Assembly: GCA_963969395.1 (NCBI GenBank)
Contig: OZ017805.1
Location: 744,001-808,000 of the forward strand
Direction of reading: 5' to 3'
DNA from: Pseudoscleropodium purum
Lineage: Eukaryota; Streptophyta; Bryopsida; Hypnales; Brachytheciaceae
DNA: 64,000 nucleotides
Shown piece after piece: positions 1-11,749 of the stretch. How positions within the stretch are numbered: the first letter of the stretch is position 1; each line of letters opens with the position of its first letter. Position numbers and translations under genes: made by a program. The notes below the pieces were generated by a model. It made no database searches. It was not told the origin of the DNA and saw only the letters and a list, made by a program, of their open reading frames with translations.

Positions 1-1605
1 TAATTGAATAGGTTATATAGGCATTAAAAATTAGTTTAGAAATATAGAGTTGGAATGAAAAAAATTATATGTGCAATTAGCCAAATGTGCACACTATATG
101 GTATATGTAAATTTTTGAGTCCACAATGTATGGTATTCTATATTAAATTCAATACATTTTGTCCATATTGATTATGTTTGTATTTGTATTGATCTTGATT
201 TTTTGAATAGTATATATATATATTTGAAGTCACAAACTTTTTTAGTTTGCCTTCTGAAAATGAATTGGAATTTTTTCATAGTTTCAAGACTATCATGGAT
301 TCATGGTCAAACTTTATAATCTTTCAACTTATAAAAGACATTGTTTTAATTTTTTTTCCTATGTGGTTGAATTCCTAGAGGACTAACATGTGTTTTTGGG
401 CAATATATAATTTTTGGGCATATACGTGACTGTAGATTTGCATATTTTGGGCTGAAATTTTTTAATAGAATGTGGGGAAGAGGAATATCTTCCATATGCA
501 CAAATTTCATGACATTTGAAAATATGAGTCAAAAGTTATTGCATAATATGTTGTTTGTTTCTCAACTCGGGCAGTCCGGGGCTCCGGGCAGATCTAAAAA
601 AATCAATTTTTCAAGAAATAAAAATTTGAAATTGGTTCTTGAAATTTATATGTATTCAAAAACCTTAGAATCATTGCATTTCAATAGTTGAGATAAAAGT
701 TATGAGGCTTCTTAGTTTGCGGGCAGTCATAGAATCTTTACACCAAAAAAAACTTTAAAGTCCATTATTTTACTGAAATTTCAATATTTTTGAAAAATAA
801 TAACAATACTGGATGTATAATGTTTATAACAACAATTCACCATTTGGATTGAAATTTTTTAATTCTATAACTAATTTACTAACAATTTAGTATTTTGAAT
901 CATTCTCTATTTCTTTCTACTTATTAATTTTTTCCTATATGTTGTACAACTCCAAATGATCTGAAAATTTTCATATGTGTAGCGAGCTTGCCTTGAAGAA
1001 TGTATCCAGAGAAGAACAACCATTTTGGACATTTCTTCATAATGATCTAACCTTTTGAAGCACAGTTGCCCATTTTTTCGCAGGGTCAAAAAAAGGATTT
1101 TTGTCACTTCAAAGTTTAAACGCTAATATCTTGCATTCTACATGGTGGAAATTTCTGAAATTTTTTCCACATATTCTCAAATATGTTAGTACAAGATCAT
1201 ACGGTCACATCTGTGAAAAAATGATATTTTTCAAAATTTTGGTACTTGTACAAAAAAATGGCAGTTTTGGAGCATTTTTAGAGAGAACAGAATCAATGAC
1301 CTTTAGGGTTAAAACTCACAGTTTTTTAACTTGAAATAATATGAAATTAAGTGTTCAATGAATGCATTTGAAAATATATTTATTTTAGTTTTTAGTTTCT
1401 TAGTAGCCTTTTGCATTACAAATTTAGAAGTTTAAATTTTTTTGATATAAGTATATAACATGTCTACTTTGAGTTAGTAGGGTTACATTTCCCAAAAAAT
1501 TAATATAACTCATGAAAATGGTTTCTTTTCCCTTTAATTCTAAGGAAACATTTTTTTAAATTTTTTTTATAACAAATCGCGAACCATTGCACTTCATTTA
1601 ATATT
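1..1605. other. AT-rich intergenic DNA, no gene seen
   Basis: The stretch is AT-rich with many stops in all frames. Small open frames at 470-691, 907-1107 and 1101-1334 have no recognisable motif and no homologous partner in the window. A short GC-rich island near 565-590 contains CGGGCAG twice; a related CTGCCCGG occurs near 13,590. I see nothing else. Confidence 0.6.
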
Positions 1606-1629
1606 TAATTGTTTAAAGATTAAAGGAGT

Positions 1630-1806
1630 GACCGCGGGGCAGTTTGGGTAGGGCGGTCGGGGGAAATAGGGCCATCAAAGCGGACGGGGCGGACGAGGGG
1701 ACAGGTAGACAGGGTGGTCCCGACGGATGCTGTGTCCACCGGGACCGCGAATGTCAGCGGACGCTACGGACACAGTGTCCGCGTCTAGACGTCCCTGTCA
1801 ACCTTG
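1630..1806 (-). mobile_element. Degraded GC-rich hAT-type MITE (copy 1)
   Basis: A sharply bounded GC-rich block sits in AT-rich DNA. Its right part, from GCGAATGTCAGCGGAC to the end CTGTCAACCTTG, matches the reverse complement of the left half of the complete MITE at 44,073-44,282. The outer terminal inverted repeat CAGGGTTGACA is present at the right end with one change. No matching repeat is visible at the left end, so this copy is truncated or strongly diverged there, and no target duplication can be defined. The internal CGGAC/GTCCG-rich composition is shared by both copies. Confidence 0.7.
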
Positions 1807-1920
1807 ATTTCAAATGACTTTGACTACCAATTTTGAAAAAAAATTTGTTAATGTTGAAAAAATGAGTTCAATGTCTAAATTTTTTTTTTTTAAGAAACCT
1901 TGATTTTCATTCTTTAAAAA

Positions 1921-2240
1921 ATTGTTAAGTAGAAGTAGGTCCAAGATTGACAAAACCCGAAAATTGTTAATAATTTATAGATGGGATTGAAAGACAATAA
2001 TACCAATGGTGAGATTGATTTAGCAAGAAAACACCACATTTTAAAAAACAATATTCGTAAAAAGTTATGGAAATTGCATTCAAAAATGAATCATACAAGT
2101 TAATTTTTCAAGAAGATGCTTAAATTGTCCAAAAAACGGGGTTGTCCGTAATTTTCTCATTATTAGTCCAAATAAAACAAATCAAAGCTTCACATGTAGA
2201 GAAAAATATAAAGTTTCAAAAGCAAATAAAAATTTAATTG
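1921..2240 (+). repeat. Interspersed repeat family R1, copy 1
   Basis: This block aligns over about 300 bases with 13,246-13,525 in the same orientation. Shared landmarks occur in order: GTCCAAGATTGA versus TTCAAGGTTGA, AATACCAATGGT versus AATTCCAATGGT, AAATTGCATTC, AAATTGTC, and TTGTC(C/T)GTAA(T/C)TTTCTCATTA. No open frame is conserved between the copies, so it looks like a non-coding dispersed repeat. Confidence 0.65.
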
Positions 2241-2890
2241 ATTTTTATTTTTTGCAATTTTTTTTGTACTACTTGCCGAATTCAATTTCAAGCTTTTTGT
2301 GGTATAACTTCTGTTTAGGACATACAACCATTCATCTAGTCAACAGATTTCTAGAAATTAGAAATATAGTTTTGTAAATGAACAAAAATACAAAATGTCT
2401 AGACCTAGTTACCAAGCTCTTATACCTTTCTTTAAAATTGCAATTACTAGTTCCAAACAATGCAAACAAATATGAGCCCATAATTCCATATCAAAGGAAA
2501 AGGGGACAAAAAAATATCCAATTTTTTTTTCAAATTAACCAATAGGCCAATACCACTATTTCTTCTATACAAATTAATGAGACAAGACTATTAAAAGCTT
2601 GAACCATGTGCACTGCAAAATACGACTAAAATATTGTATTTATTTATTTACTTGACATATGCAACATCAAAGAAAATTATTTTCCCACAATGTGTTTTAC
2701 AATTGTAATCATGATCAGTTGTGACTTCTTCATGTGATGAGGAAGTCACTCATAATAGGCTCAGACCCCATTTCCTCTATCTTTCCTTCTTCTTTCCCAA
2801 AGGTATCCCTAGACCACATATTCTATGCTCTATAGTATTGAAATTCAACATCCAATTTACGCACATCATCTTCCATCGTTGCTACTTTTT
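2241..2890. other. AT-rich intergenic DNA
   Basis: No supported gene or structured repeat is visible. An open frame at 2721-2909 is T-rich and lacks motifs. Confidence 0.5.
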
Positions 2891-2899
2891 TTTCATGGA

Positions 2900-4121
2900 A
2901 CTTCACTAGCTCTAGAAGCATTTGTAATTCTTCATCTTTCTCTTCATACGTAGGGACTACAGCCAAAAGGTTTGTCTATGAGGCATGTTGTACGGCAACA
3001 TCATCATATTTTTTTTCTTTTATTTCAAGATTGATGGCTCACCTTTTCTGCTCTACCACCTGACATCTACATTGAAGGGTTTCAAGTTTTGATTCCCATA
3101 TCATATATTCATCTGTTACATGGACCTTTCTGCTTCTACATTTCTTCAAGTACAAATCATAGTTGGTCTTGAAGGCATCAAAGTCTTTATCATTCTCTTC
3201 AATGACTTTTTTATAGACATCAACTTCAGCTTCACAATCATCCATAAAGCTATAATTAGCCTCAATCTCCTTCAAACTCTTCAATTGTTCATTCTTGGCT
3301 TGCAAAGTCAACATTGCACTTCATACTTTTGCAAGGAAGATTAGTTCATCGTCCTCTACATCACTTCCACTACCACTTTGCTCTTCTTCTTTGATTATGA
3401 TAGGGTCCCCAACACATTTCCCCTCCTGATCAATTCTCCTCTTAATGCCTTCCTTTTTCTTCCATGGAATCATCTTCATCTTCGTTCAAGAAAGAATACC
3501 CGTCATATTCATGAGTATGCTCATCATCGCTAGAAGTAGCCAACTACACTACCTTTTCATTGGAAACAATTGATTTCCCAAGCTTTACGACTGAAAGCAT
3601 CATCTTCTAATCCTAGGGTAGTTCTATCCCTACTAATTTGGCTTGCTCTAGATGAATACCAATAGGAAGTTCCTTTAGCATTGTCCAATCCACCTCCTTC
3701 TTCAATATTACTTTAGTATATACCATTTGGACTAGAAAGGAACAAAATTCATTATTGCGATACAACCTATCCTCCAAATACAAAGCAAACCATACCTCAC
3801 AGCATCTACGCATGAAGGCTATGTTCTTACAATATACAAGATTTACCTTGTTGGTATTCACGTGTTTACAATGACAATACAATGGAAATAACTTGGAGAT
3901 GTGGCACCAATCCACATATTTTTTTAACCATTAAATAACTCCAAGGTTCAAGTTCAATTCTTCAACCTATAAAAGCCTTGATCTAGAGATGAATTAAGAT
4001 CGTGATACACTTTTTGTGCTTCTTCCCGCCTTGTTGTCAATCCTTGTCGTGAATCTCCTTTTTCTCCTTTGATGTAAGGGATTTAAGGCTACAAAGGAGC
4101 AATGGTGGTGGCTCATTCTCC
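2900..4121 (-). pseudogene. Decayed gag-like/coiled-coil protein, family G copy A
   Basis: Reading starts near a possible ATG at 4,111-4,113 (MENEPPPLLL). A long open segment follows at 3,915-3,613, including VDWCHISKLFPLYCHCK and NNEFCSFLVQMVYTKV. A Glu/Lys/Asp-rich coiled-coil segment lies at 3,314-3,039. Between these the frame is broken by stops and shifts. The middle segment aligns with the plus-strand copy at about 10,200-10,560 over roughly 100 residues, with W, F, Y and C positions and spacing shared (IEKLFPHYHYK versus ISKLFPLYCHCK). The architecture, a hydrophobic globular domain followed by a coiled coil, resembles gag-like or 'putative plant transposon protein' ORFs, but that assignment is inference. 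The gene is not functional as written. Confidence 0.6.
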
Positions 4122-4479
4122 ATGGTTTAGGACCTAGTGCTTGGGTGCTGAACATAAGACTATTGATACTAATGTACTATGTTAAATTCAAAAAGCCCAA
4201 GCCCTTATTCTATGCAAGTCAACTATAGATCAATTGTACTTCACATTTACAAAAATCCAATCTTACACATTTACAATGGCAATCAAGTTTGGAAATGTGC
4301 TAGTAATTTAAGGTCTAAGTTAGAGCATAGATAGATGAGGTGCAAAAGGATAGAATATCCCCTTCACAACTCAAGCCCAACTCACGTGCATACAATCAGC
4401 TACTAGGTAGATGATAGACAATGTGAAGAGGAGGAAGTGGCAACTTGCAGTCCAAGCAATTGGCATTAATACTCGAGGT

Positions 4480-4720
4480 TGTCCCACGGCAAATGCGGGT
4501 CGACAAGATTGGGCCAGTGTAGGTTTGGGCAACCACGGGTTAGAGGCGACAGCAGGTATTGGGACGAGTGGGTGAATAGGCAACCACGGGTCCAAAACCG
4601 ATCACCAATTCAGTGGCGACCACGGGGCGAGGTGAACACACATATAGGGCAACCGCAGATCAAAGGAAAAACACATCTAGGGTAACTGTTGGTCTTGGGG
4701 CGACTGCAGGTCACTGGCCT
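4480..4720 (-). repeat. CGGTTGCCC minisatellite block, inverted relative to 8.6 kb
   Basis: Read on the minus strand this block has repeated short motifs such as GACCTGCAGTCGCCCC, GATCTGCGGTTGCCC, GACCCGTGGTTGCC and AACCCGTGGTTGCCC, spaced about 25-60 bases. The same motif family appears on the plus strand at 8,460-8,985 and 9,710-9,790. Its GC content is well above that of its surroundings. The open frame at 4,479-4,685 lies wholly inside the repeat and is not supported as a gene. Confidence 0.7.
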
Positions 4721-6190
4721 ATCACGTTTGGACTTCACATGCTAAAGACTACTTGGAATTATACTAAATACACATCTAGTATTCATAGAATTATTTGTCT
4801 AATATTCACCTTCGAATTTATAGGCAACAACTACTTTGGAAGATGAATTTTATAGGATAGAAATGCAACTACTGTAGAAGAAAATTTTTAAGAAAAGATT
4901 TAAGAATAGAATTAATTCTTTTATAATCCTAAAGAAAATTAGATTGTAATATAAAGCATATTTAATACTTCTTCATTTTTTTAATGGAAAAAAAAATGAA
5001 AAATTTGTATACCTTTCTAACAAATGGGTAGGAAGTCTAAATGAAACTAAATGGAGTTTGCCAAAATCTATTAAATTAATGTACCCATCATGTAGGAAAA
5101 TTTAATAATTAATAGAATTAGCTTATCGTTTAAAATACCTTCCAAATCTTTGAAATCATTCTAATTATTTTATGATCTTAATCAAATTACATTGATTCTC
5201 ACATTTTGAGAATTCCTAAAAAATTGGTTTAAAATTTTGGGAAGATTTAGCATCAATTTTTTTGTGCAAAATCACTCTACAAATTTCACAAAAAAAATGC
5301 ATTTTTGGAAATTCCTAAAACCCCTTTCATTGTCAACAAATTTTAGATTTTTTTCTTTTCTAAAACATTGCAATTCATAATTCAAATTTAAGTACTTCCA
5401 ACATTTAAATCTGAATATTCAAAAATGCAAGAAATATAAAAACTTCTAATTCAAGAAGTCCCTATTTTATAAAATATTTATATTTCTTTCACCCTATCAT
5501 AAATTCACCGTTGAAAATTTAAAAACACATAGTGGGTCCTCTTGGTCCTTAACGAGATAAGAAAATATTGCATGATATGTAATTTTCAATGCTCATTGGG
5601 TAGAGTGGTGAACTCCCAAAAATGTGAGGGAAAAATATGAAATAATTGTCTATAATTCATTTTCTAGCCCATACTTATATGTATGTGGAGTGCTTTGAAT
5701 CCTTCCCTATTGGATTTTAAATCAACAATTTGAAAGTTTTGTGGGGACTAGTTTGTGGATTTTGAACTTCTTATGGCTTTGATAATCTAAAACAAATCAT
5801 TCAATTCTTTTTTTCAACATAATCTTTGATTTAATTCTTTCAAGTCCTTTATTGAACTCATAGTTTACGTAAAATAAATCTATAAGGTGTAGATTGTTCA
5901 TTACAACATAACTGTTATTGGAATTGACATCTTCCAATCCCATCACTAAGTTCTTAACAATCAGCAAATTTTAATCATTCTTAATTTCTTTCAATTTAAT
6001 TACTATTTTTTACCTCCAAAATTCCAAGTCCCAACTTCTCTCTTTAACTTAGTTATGAGGTGCCTTGATTTAAACATGTATAACCCCAATGAACTTCACT
6101 CATTAAAAAATGTAAGCTATATTTTTGTAATCGAACTTAGCTTGGGATTCCACCCAAAAATCCATACCCTTCTTTTTATTGTTTAAAAAA
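4721..6190. other. AT-rich intergenic or intronic DNA
   Basis: No supported gene. It may be the spacer or intron between the kinase remnant (6.8-8.4 kb) and the coiled-coil remnant (2.9-4.1 kb), which lie on the same strand. Confidence 0.5.
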
Positions 6191-6225
6191 TTAACAAGGA
6201 CCAAAATTAAACATGAATATGAAAA

Positions 6226-6377
6226 TGGTTTGTATATTAGAGTCATATGATCTTACACACCAAAAAATATGGAATATAAAAATGGTTTGTGTGTTAGAGT
6301 CATATGATCTAACACACCAAAAAAATATGGAATATAGAAATATTTTGTGTATGAGAGTCATATGATCTAATAGACCA
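6226..6377. repeat. Three tandem palindromic units, about 57 bp
   Basis: Three units repeat with 57-58 bp period, centred near 6,246, 6,303 and 6,361. The best unit reads GTGTGTTAGA, then GTCATATGA, then TCTAACACAC, giving 10-bp arms around a core that is itself near-palindromic. The first and third units keep the same core with changes in the arms. The block lies next to the kinase remnant. Confidence 0.8.
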
Positions 6378-6779
6378 AAAAAATATAGAATGTGGAAATG
6401 TGGTGTGTGAAAAATGAAGGCATACCTCAAATAAGTGAATAACAAACGCTACCAATTTGTCTCAATTTCTAAGCTTTTATTTTGCATCTAACTAAGAAGC
6501 TAACATTTATTGGTAATAAATTGAATTCATTGGTATTAAAGAGCATTGGTGATACAAATTATACCATGTTTGCATAAGAAGATTCAAATTAGACTTTCAA
6601 TGCATACAACTAAGCTATCCACAATTCCACATTGAGTCATGCACAATACTTTTTATTTTTGGAAAAATTGTACTTTGTATTAAAATATGTTTATATAATT
6701 ATAAGGATATATCAAAATAGTTGGCATTCAACTATGCCAACATTTGTATTCCTACTAGAAGTAGTAACATCCTATGCTA

Positions 6780-8372
6780 CTACAAGACAAAGTTGTCGAA
6801 AAGAAATTCAGGGGGCTTTATGAACCATGGTTTACCCATGAACGAGTCCACCACTTGGGCACATGTTGCTCTTTTATCAAGTTCAGGATAAATAAGCTCC
6901 CTTACCTTCATTACAAAATACCTTAAACCATCCTGATGGAGGAATATGTCTTGATCTACTTCAATAATGTTATGAATTTTCATTGCTTGACACAATTTTC
7001 CAATAGAAAATGAGTCAGATTTGACCATATATTGGTATTAGGGTCAAATCTTTTCTAGAATTGTTGATGAATTTTATGGCTCATATTGATAGAACAACTC
7101 AAGAGCCACCTACCATTTCCTCAACATCAAATCATGCCTTTGTGCTTCTATTTGATATCCGTAATGTGAAGGAACTCCTTCCTTAATACGACTTGCAATT
7201 CTCCAATCACAAATCCCGATGAGGATAACCTCGTCTGAATATTCAAGATAATGGAGCAAAATATTCATGGGGGACAAGTCATTTTGTAGTACCCTTAAAT
7301 TCTACAAAAGACTCATTATATAAACTAGGGCCCAAGCCAACTTTGCCCTATGCCTTTGATAGAGACTAATTTCTTTTTTTTGGTTGTCTCGAAGTTCCTT
7401 GACCAACTTAATTTGATACCAATCTACATGTGCCACCACCTTGTTGTTGAGCCCACTTAGTTTAAACAAATGAACCCCATTCCACCACAATGTATATACC
7501 TCCATTGTATCATTGTGGATAGCCAAAAATTTGATGATAGCCAAGTGATTTAAAGAACATACTAAGCCCTATGTAGACCGTTCCACCCTCGTAGTAAGCA
7601 AGTTCTTAGCCTTTGACACTTTTCTAGCAAATTGTACATTTGGCGGGATTGTATTCATCCCTTCAAAGCATACCTTGCGCACCTCTCCGTACCCACCTTG
7701 ATTGTCATATCTAGTGAAGAGAACTACCTTTAGTGTGGATTAGATCCTCAAGATCCACCATCTACCTTCTTGAGACAATGCAACCTTCAAAGCATCAGTT
7801 TGCTACCCATACCCTCTAGATTTAGCCTTTTTGCTGCTATTTGCTACCACTCCATCAACTTACAAAACTCCTTGGACTCATCACTTTCAAGTAATCCAGA
7901 CACTATAGGATGCAACTCTCATCAACTTTTTGGTGTTGAATATACATGCTTGAATACAATTGTCAATCCATTTTTAGAACTGATCAAAGTATGTTTTGTC
8001 CATGTCACCAGAATTGGAGGATTCTTTGCACTTCTTTGTAATTGTGGCCTCTAAATCCCTCTTCAACACATCGATGCTTGGCATTTTATGCCTCAAGTAC
8101 TTGCTCTCCAAAATTTGTATAATTTTGCCTTCATATCACTCCAAGCACACTTGATATGCAAAGGTCATATAACAAGGTGGAGGGTAGGATGGGTCTTTGT
8201 CTTGTGCTGTCTTTGGCTTCTTTGGCTTAGAAGAACTAGGCCCCTCCTTTGATGCACTTGTAGATATTTCTACTTGGAACCTTGTGGAATCATCAAGATC
8301 TCTATCCCAAATGGACTTCTTCAAAGTAGACATGGTTGTTGCTATCAAGAACTTCGAACAAAAAAATGGCAA
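6780..8372 (-). pseudogene. Decayed protein kinase domain gene
   Basis: On the minus strand a Ser/Lys/Pro-rich N-terminus (MSTLKKSIWDRDLDD; open frame from 8,372) is followed by a recognisable kinase domain. The glycine-rich loop GGYGEVRKV is at about 7,681-7,710, with a downstream FARKV matching the ATP-anchoring lysine. The catalytic loop VLQNDLSPMNILL at about 7,255-7,292 stands in for HxDxxxxN. The metal-binding motif is GICDW at about 7,199-7,216 instead of DFG. A W-x-ALEL segment at about 7,090-7,110 resembles APE. The C-lobe end DKRATCAQVVD is at about 6,847-6,881. At least eight in-frame stops, several of them TAG, interrupt it. Loss of the catalytic-loop histidine and the CDW motif suggest an atypical family or decay. 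The family cannot be named further. It is non-functional as written. Confidence 0.75.
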
Positions 8373-8459
8373 ACAATCCCTTTACAAATTCACACTTTGG
8401 CCCATGAGCATCCATTCAACCATTTTGAGGTGGATGAAAGCCAATGTATAAGGCCAAGA

Positions 8460-8985
8460 GTGGCAACCTCAAGTGGGTGGGCCTTCTTAAGTATCCATAG
8501 TTGCCCTCGGACACATGTAGGTCAAGTTGCGTTTGGCTTAGGGATGACCATGGATCCTAGGGTGACCGTAGATACGAATCCCCTTAATTTTGGAAGTGAA
8601 TTTCTAAGTTGAACCCTTCTCAACTAGTGGTCGTCCCAAACCTACATTCACCTAGATCTGCGGTCACCCAAAAATGGCCAAGAATTTGGGCCTTACAAAA
8701 ACTGAAGAACCAACCCTTTCCAATCCATGGTCACCCCAAATTTACACTCGCCTAAACCGGCAGTCACCTCAAGTAGCCAAGAATTTGGACTTACAAGTCT
8801 AGTTTGCCTTTCTAGACTTGCAGTCACCCCAGACTTACACTCACTCCAAACCCACGATCGCCCCAAATGGCCAAGAATTTGGCCTCAGAAGTTCGGTTCG
8901 CCTTTTTGGATTCGCGGTCACCCTAGACTTATACTTGCCCTAGACCTACAATTGCCCCAAAAGGCAAGGAAGATAGTAAGGTCAA
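8460..8985 (+). repeat. CGGTCACCC minisatellite with 95-bp higher-order unit
   Basis: From 8,628 about 3.7 units of roughly 95 bp repeat. Each contains GTCACCC, a CC(A/T)(A/G)AC(T/C)TACACTC segment, a second GTCACC or GATCGCCCC motif, and GGCCAAGAATTTGG. Short derived motifs extend left to about 8,460. The block lies directly 5' of the kinase remnant. Open frames here (8,274-8,612 and 8,727-9,056) are products of the repeat and are not called as genes. Confidence 0.8.
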
Positions 8986-9120
8986 ATCTCCACCAACTCA
9001 AATTGAATCTTACATTTATGGAGAGTGATGTTCCATTATATCTCCAATGTCAATGAATAGTTAGGTAGTATTGTGTTAACAATACATTATTACTTAGTAT
9101 AGTGAATTGTTAAAGGTATT

Positions 9121-9180
9121 CCTAAATCCTAAATCCTATAACCTATACCCTATATTCTATATCCTATACTCTAATTCTAG
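9121..9180 (+). repeat. Degenerate CCTAAAT/CCTATA heptamer-like repeat
   Basis: A run of CCTAAATCCTAAATCCTATAACC followed by decayed CCTATA units resembles plant telomere heptamer-like microsatellite. It is about 60 bases long and clearly interstitial. Confidence 0.55.
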
Positions 9181-9659
9181 TGGAAGAACTCTTGTTTTAT
9201 AAATTTTTTTGGATGAATTCCCTATATATTTAAATTTTTTATTGTATTCTTTTTGTAGTTGTTAATGTGTTTCATCGAGAATATTCTTACTATAAATGTA
9301 AACTATTCAAAGATCCCACTTGAAACCCTACATAAAAAAACATGCCATATTCAAATGAAAAGTTTAATTTCCTTTCAAAGTTATACTTAAGAAGAATTAG
9401 AGATGACTAGTAAGATGTTTGAATTGAAACTCTAATGAATTAGTGGAGGGCTACCCTGAATATAATTTTCTCTTCTTTTAATATGTCCTCTCTTTACTTT
9501 AAAAAAAATAAATTCTTCACTTGTTGCATGAATTAATAATTATGATTAATTGTATAGTATTGGTGGGAGAATTGGAAAGCTCTAAGTTTGAATTCAAATG
9601 GATTTCTTCCTATGTACATGGTGGCAAATTAAAAAATGACTTTTGCTACTCTCCCATGA

Positions 9660-9800
9660 TCCATGATCACCTTCCTATTTTCCGGAGGGCATATTTGAAA
9701 AGCTCTTTTTTGACCCGCAGTTGCCTCATTTGTATCTGCAATCACCCTTATCCCCATGTGCTCCCATGTATACTCGCCTAGGACAACCTCAAGTACTAAA
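9660..9800 (+). repeat. Short block of the CGGTCACC minisatellite family
   Basis: Motifs GCAGTTGCCTC, GCAATCACCC, TATACTCGCCTAG and GACAACCTCAAG match sub-motifs of the 8.46-8.98 kb minisatellite in the same orientation. The block lies about 400 bases 5' of the plus-strand coiled-coil remnant, as the 8.6 kb block lies 5' of the kinase remnant. Confidence 0.55.
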
Positions 9801-10129
9801 ACCAGCTCTGCATCTTGTCTTTGTCACTTCTAGCATTGTACCTTGTCTTCCATCCGCCTTGAAGCATCTAGATGCATGCTCGTGTGCTAGAACTTTGGAT
9901 CTTGAACCCTTATACCACTGATTATGTACCTACACTCACTATAGACATTTAGTTCTTGGATAAAATATACTTGTTTGCATATTGTGAATGCACAAGTGGG
10001 AGCATGTCGTTGTAATTGCTTTAATTGAATTTAGGGCACATATGAATATACGACTACTTAATAAAAAGTTGCATATACATCTTTAACCTAGTATAGCCCT
10101 TTCTTAGATTTTAGAGTAGTCCATTTCCA

Positions 10130-11740
10130 TTGTAATCTCTTGTAATGGCCTTGGACGTGAAGAAGACAAAAAAAAGGAGATCGCCATGACAGAAATTAAT
10201 GGATCCTACTTGATCCTATGACCAAGATATTTCAAGGATGGCGTACTATGGAAGGAGAGTGGACCTTGCAAATTTGAAAGACATATGTGGGATGGTGATA
10301 CATTGAGAAACTTTTCCCTCATTATCACTACAAGATTCATTTGAATCAAAACCTTGCGAATCTTCATTATTACAAGAATGATGCATTTGTACAATGATGT
10401 ATCAAAATGTATCGAGTGTTGTACAAAACGAACAAAGTACCATGGAGTGAAGTTTCATTTGTTATTTGCCAAATAGTCTATGCAAAATTGGAGTTGGAAT
10501 GAACGGTGGATTGGTGTAGCATGAAGGTGTCAAAGAAGCTGTTCATATCAACTACCAAAGATATTCCAAGGGCAAGCCTTTCAAATAATCCATGAGATGG
10601 ATTGGGGGCTAAGAAGCACATTGTAGAAGTAGTGGCAGATGAAGACTACGATTAGTCAACCTCTGAGGAGTTGATGGAAGAGGATACTCCAAATCCTGTA
10701 TCTCCAATGGAAGAAACACCAATGGACAAAAGTATGACATTGGTAGTATTTGAAGGGAGGAATGTAGGAGGGGACGTAGCAATGGACATGGAACCTCTTG
10801 CATTGTTGGAACCAATGCATGTCTCTCATTCCGAAATAGATGAAGTGGTGCAACATATATTGGCACACTTGAGAGAAATGGCTAAGGATATTTTTGATAC
10901 TAAGATTGAACCAAAGCCCGCGCAACTCTTAATGTTAATGCCTTGTGAGGATAATGATGATGACTAGATTCCAGAGGTACACAACTAGGGAGAAGTAGAT
11001 GAATTTGTATACACTGAGCATACCAAGAAATCAATGAAAAACTCTTATAAGGCACAATTGAAGGATCTTCTTGTTCAAATTGAAGAAAAAGAAATGGAGT
11101 GTCAAATTCTACTAATTGGACCGCAAAGGATATCGAGTTTGACAACGTGCGCACTTTAAAAGAACTAATAGATGAGGGCCACACTCATTTAGTTGTTCAG
11201 CAAAGAGAGATGGCAAAGTTGGAAGAGTTCAATCTAAAGTTCAATAAAGGGCAAGATGGAGGATTGAGTTCCAATCCTAAGCAAGTTAGAAGGAAAGAAC
11301 TACACAAAATAATGGAAGAATGTAGGATGGAAGAGAATTGGGGCAATGACGAAAGGAGAGGTTTGGACGTAGCTCAATCTAAGTTGAATCACCTCCATTC
11401 CATGAAGGACAAAATGCCCCCTTTCTAGAATTTGGAGTTGGATGCGGCCTATGTGGATGGGCAACATTAGACATCTCCATTAGAATTAGCTGAATTGAAA
11501 AAAATGTTTGCTTCTTTGAAGAGATTGGAACACGAATATGAGAAGAGCATTGCATGGAAGAAGCAATATATTTCATTTAATAAATTGTTCAAGACCTTGT
11601 TGATAAAAAAAACAAGTCATTTGTTGCAACTGCTCGCAAAAACATTCTTCATGAGGAGAAGGCATTGAAGGAGAAAGTGAATAAGCAATGAAGAATGTGG
11701 CAAACAAGGTTTACATGGATTTTGCCCCATTAGGGTGGTA
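10130..11740 (+). pseudogene. Decayed gag-like/coiled-coil protein, family G copy B
   Basis: A plus-strand frame with scattered stops begins with KIFQGWRTMEGEWTLQ near 10,205 and runs through YIEKLFPHYHYK, MYRVLYKTNKVPWSEVSF and VDWCSMKVSKKLF. The best open segment, 10,671-10,967, is acidic and ends EDNDDD. A shifted open segment, 11,099-11,428, is coiled-coil-like (REMAKLEEFNLKFNKG). Charged sequence continues to about 11,690. The first 110 residues align with copy A on the minus strand at 3.6-4.0 kb. The protein would be a globular domain, an acidic linker and a long coiled coil. This suits a structural gag-like or transposon-associated protein, but no catalytic motif is present. Internal stops include TAG, TAA and TGA, and at least one frameshift is needed. 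Confidence 0.6.
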
Positions 11741-11749
11741 GATTTTTGT

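Noticed and set aside
8727..9056. Open frame of 109 codons in the minisatellite
   Set aside because: The frame follows the 95-bp repeat and has no codon-level conservation between units.
9121..9180. True telomere sequence
   Set aside because: The run is short, degenerate and flanked by unrelated DNA on both sides, so it is an interstitial microsatellite.
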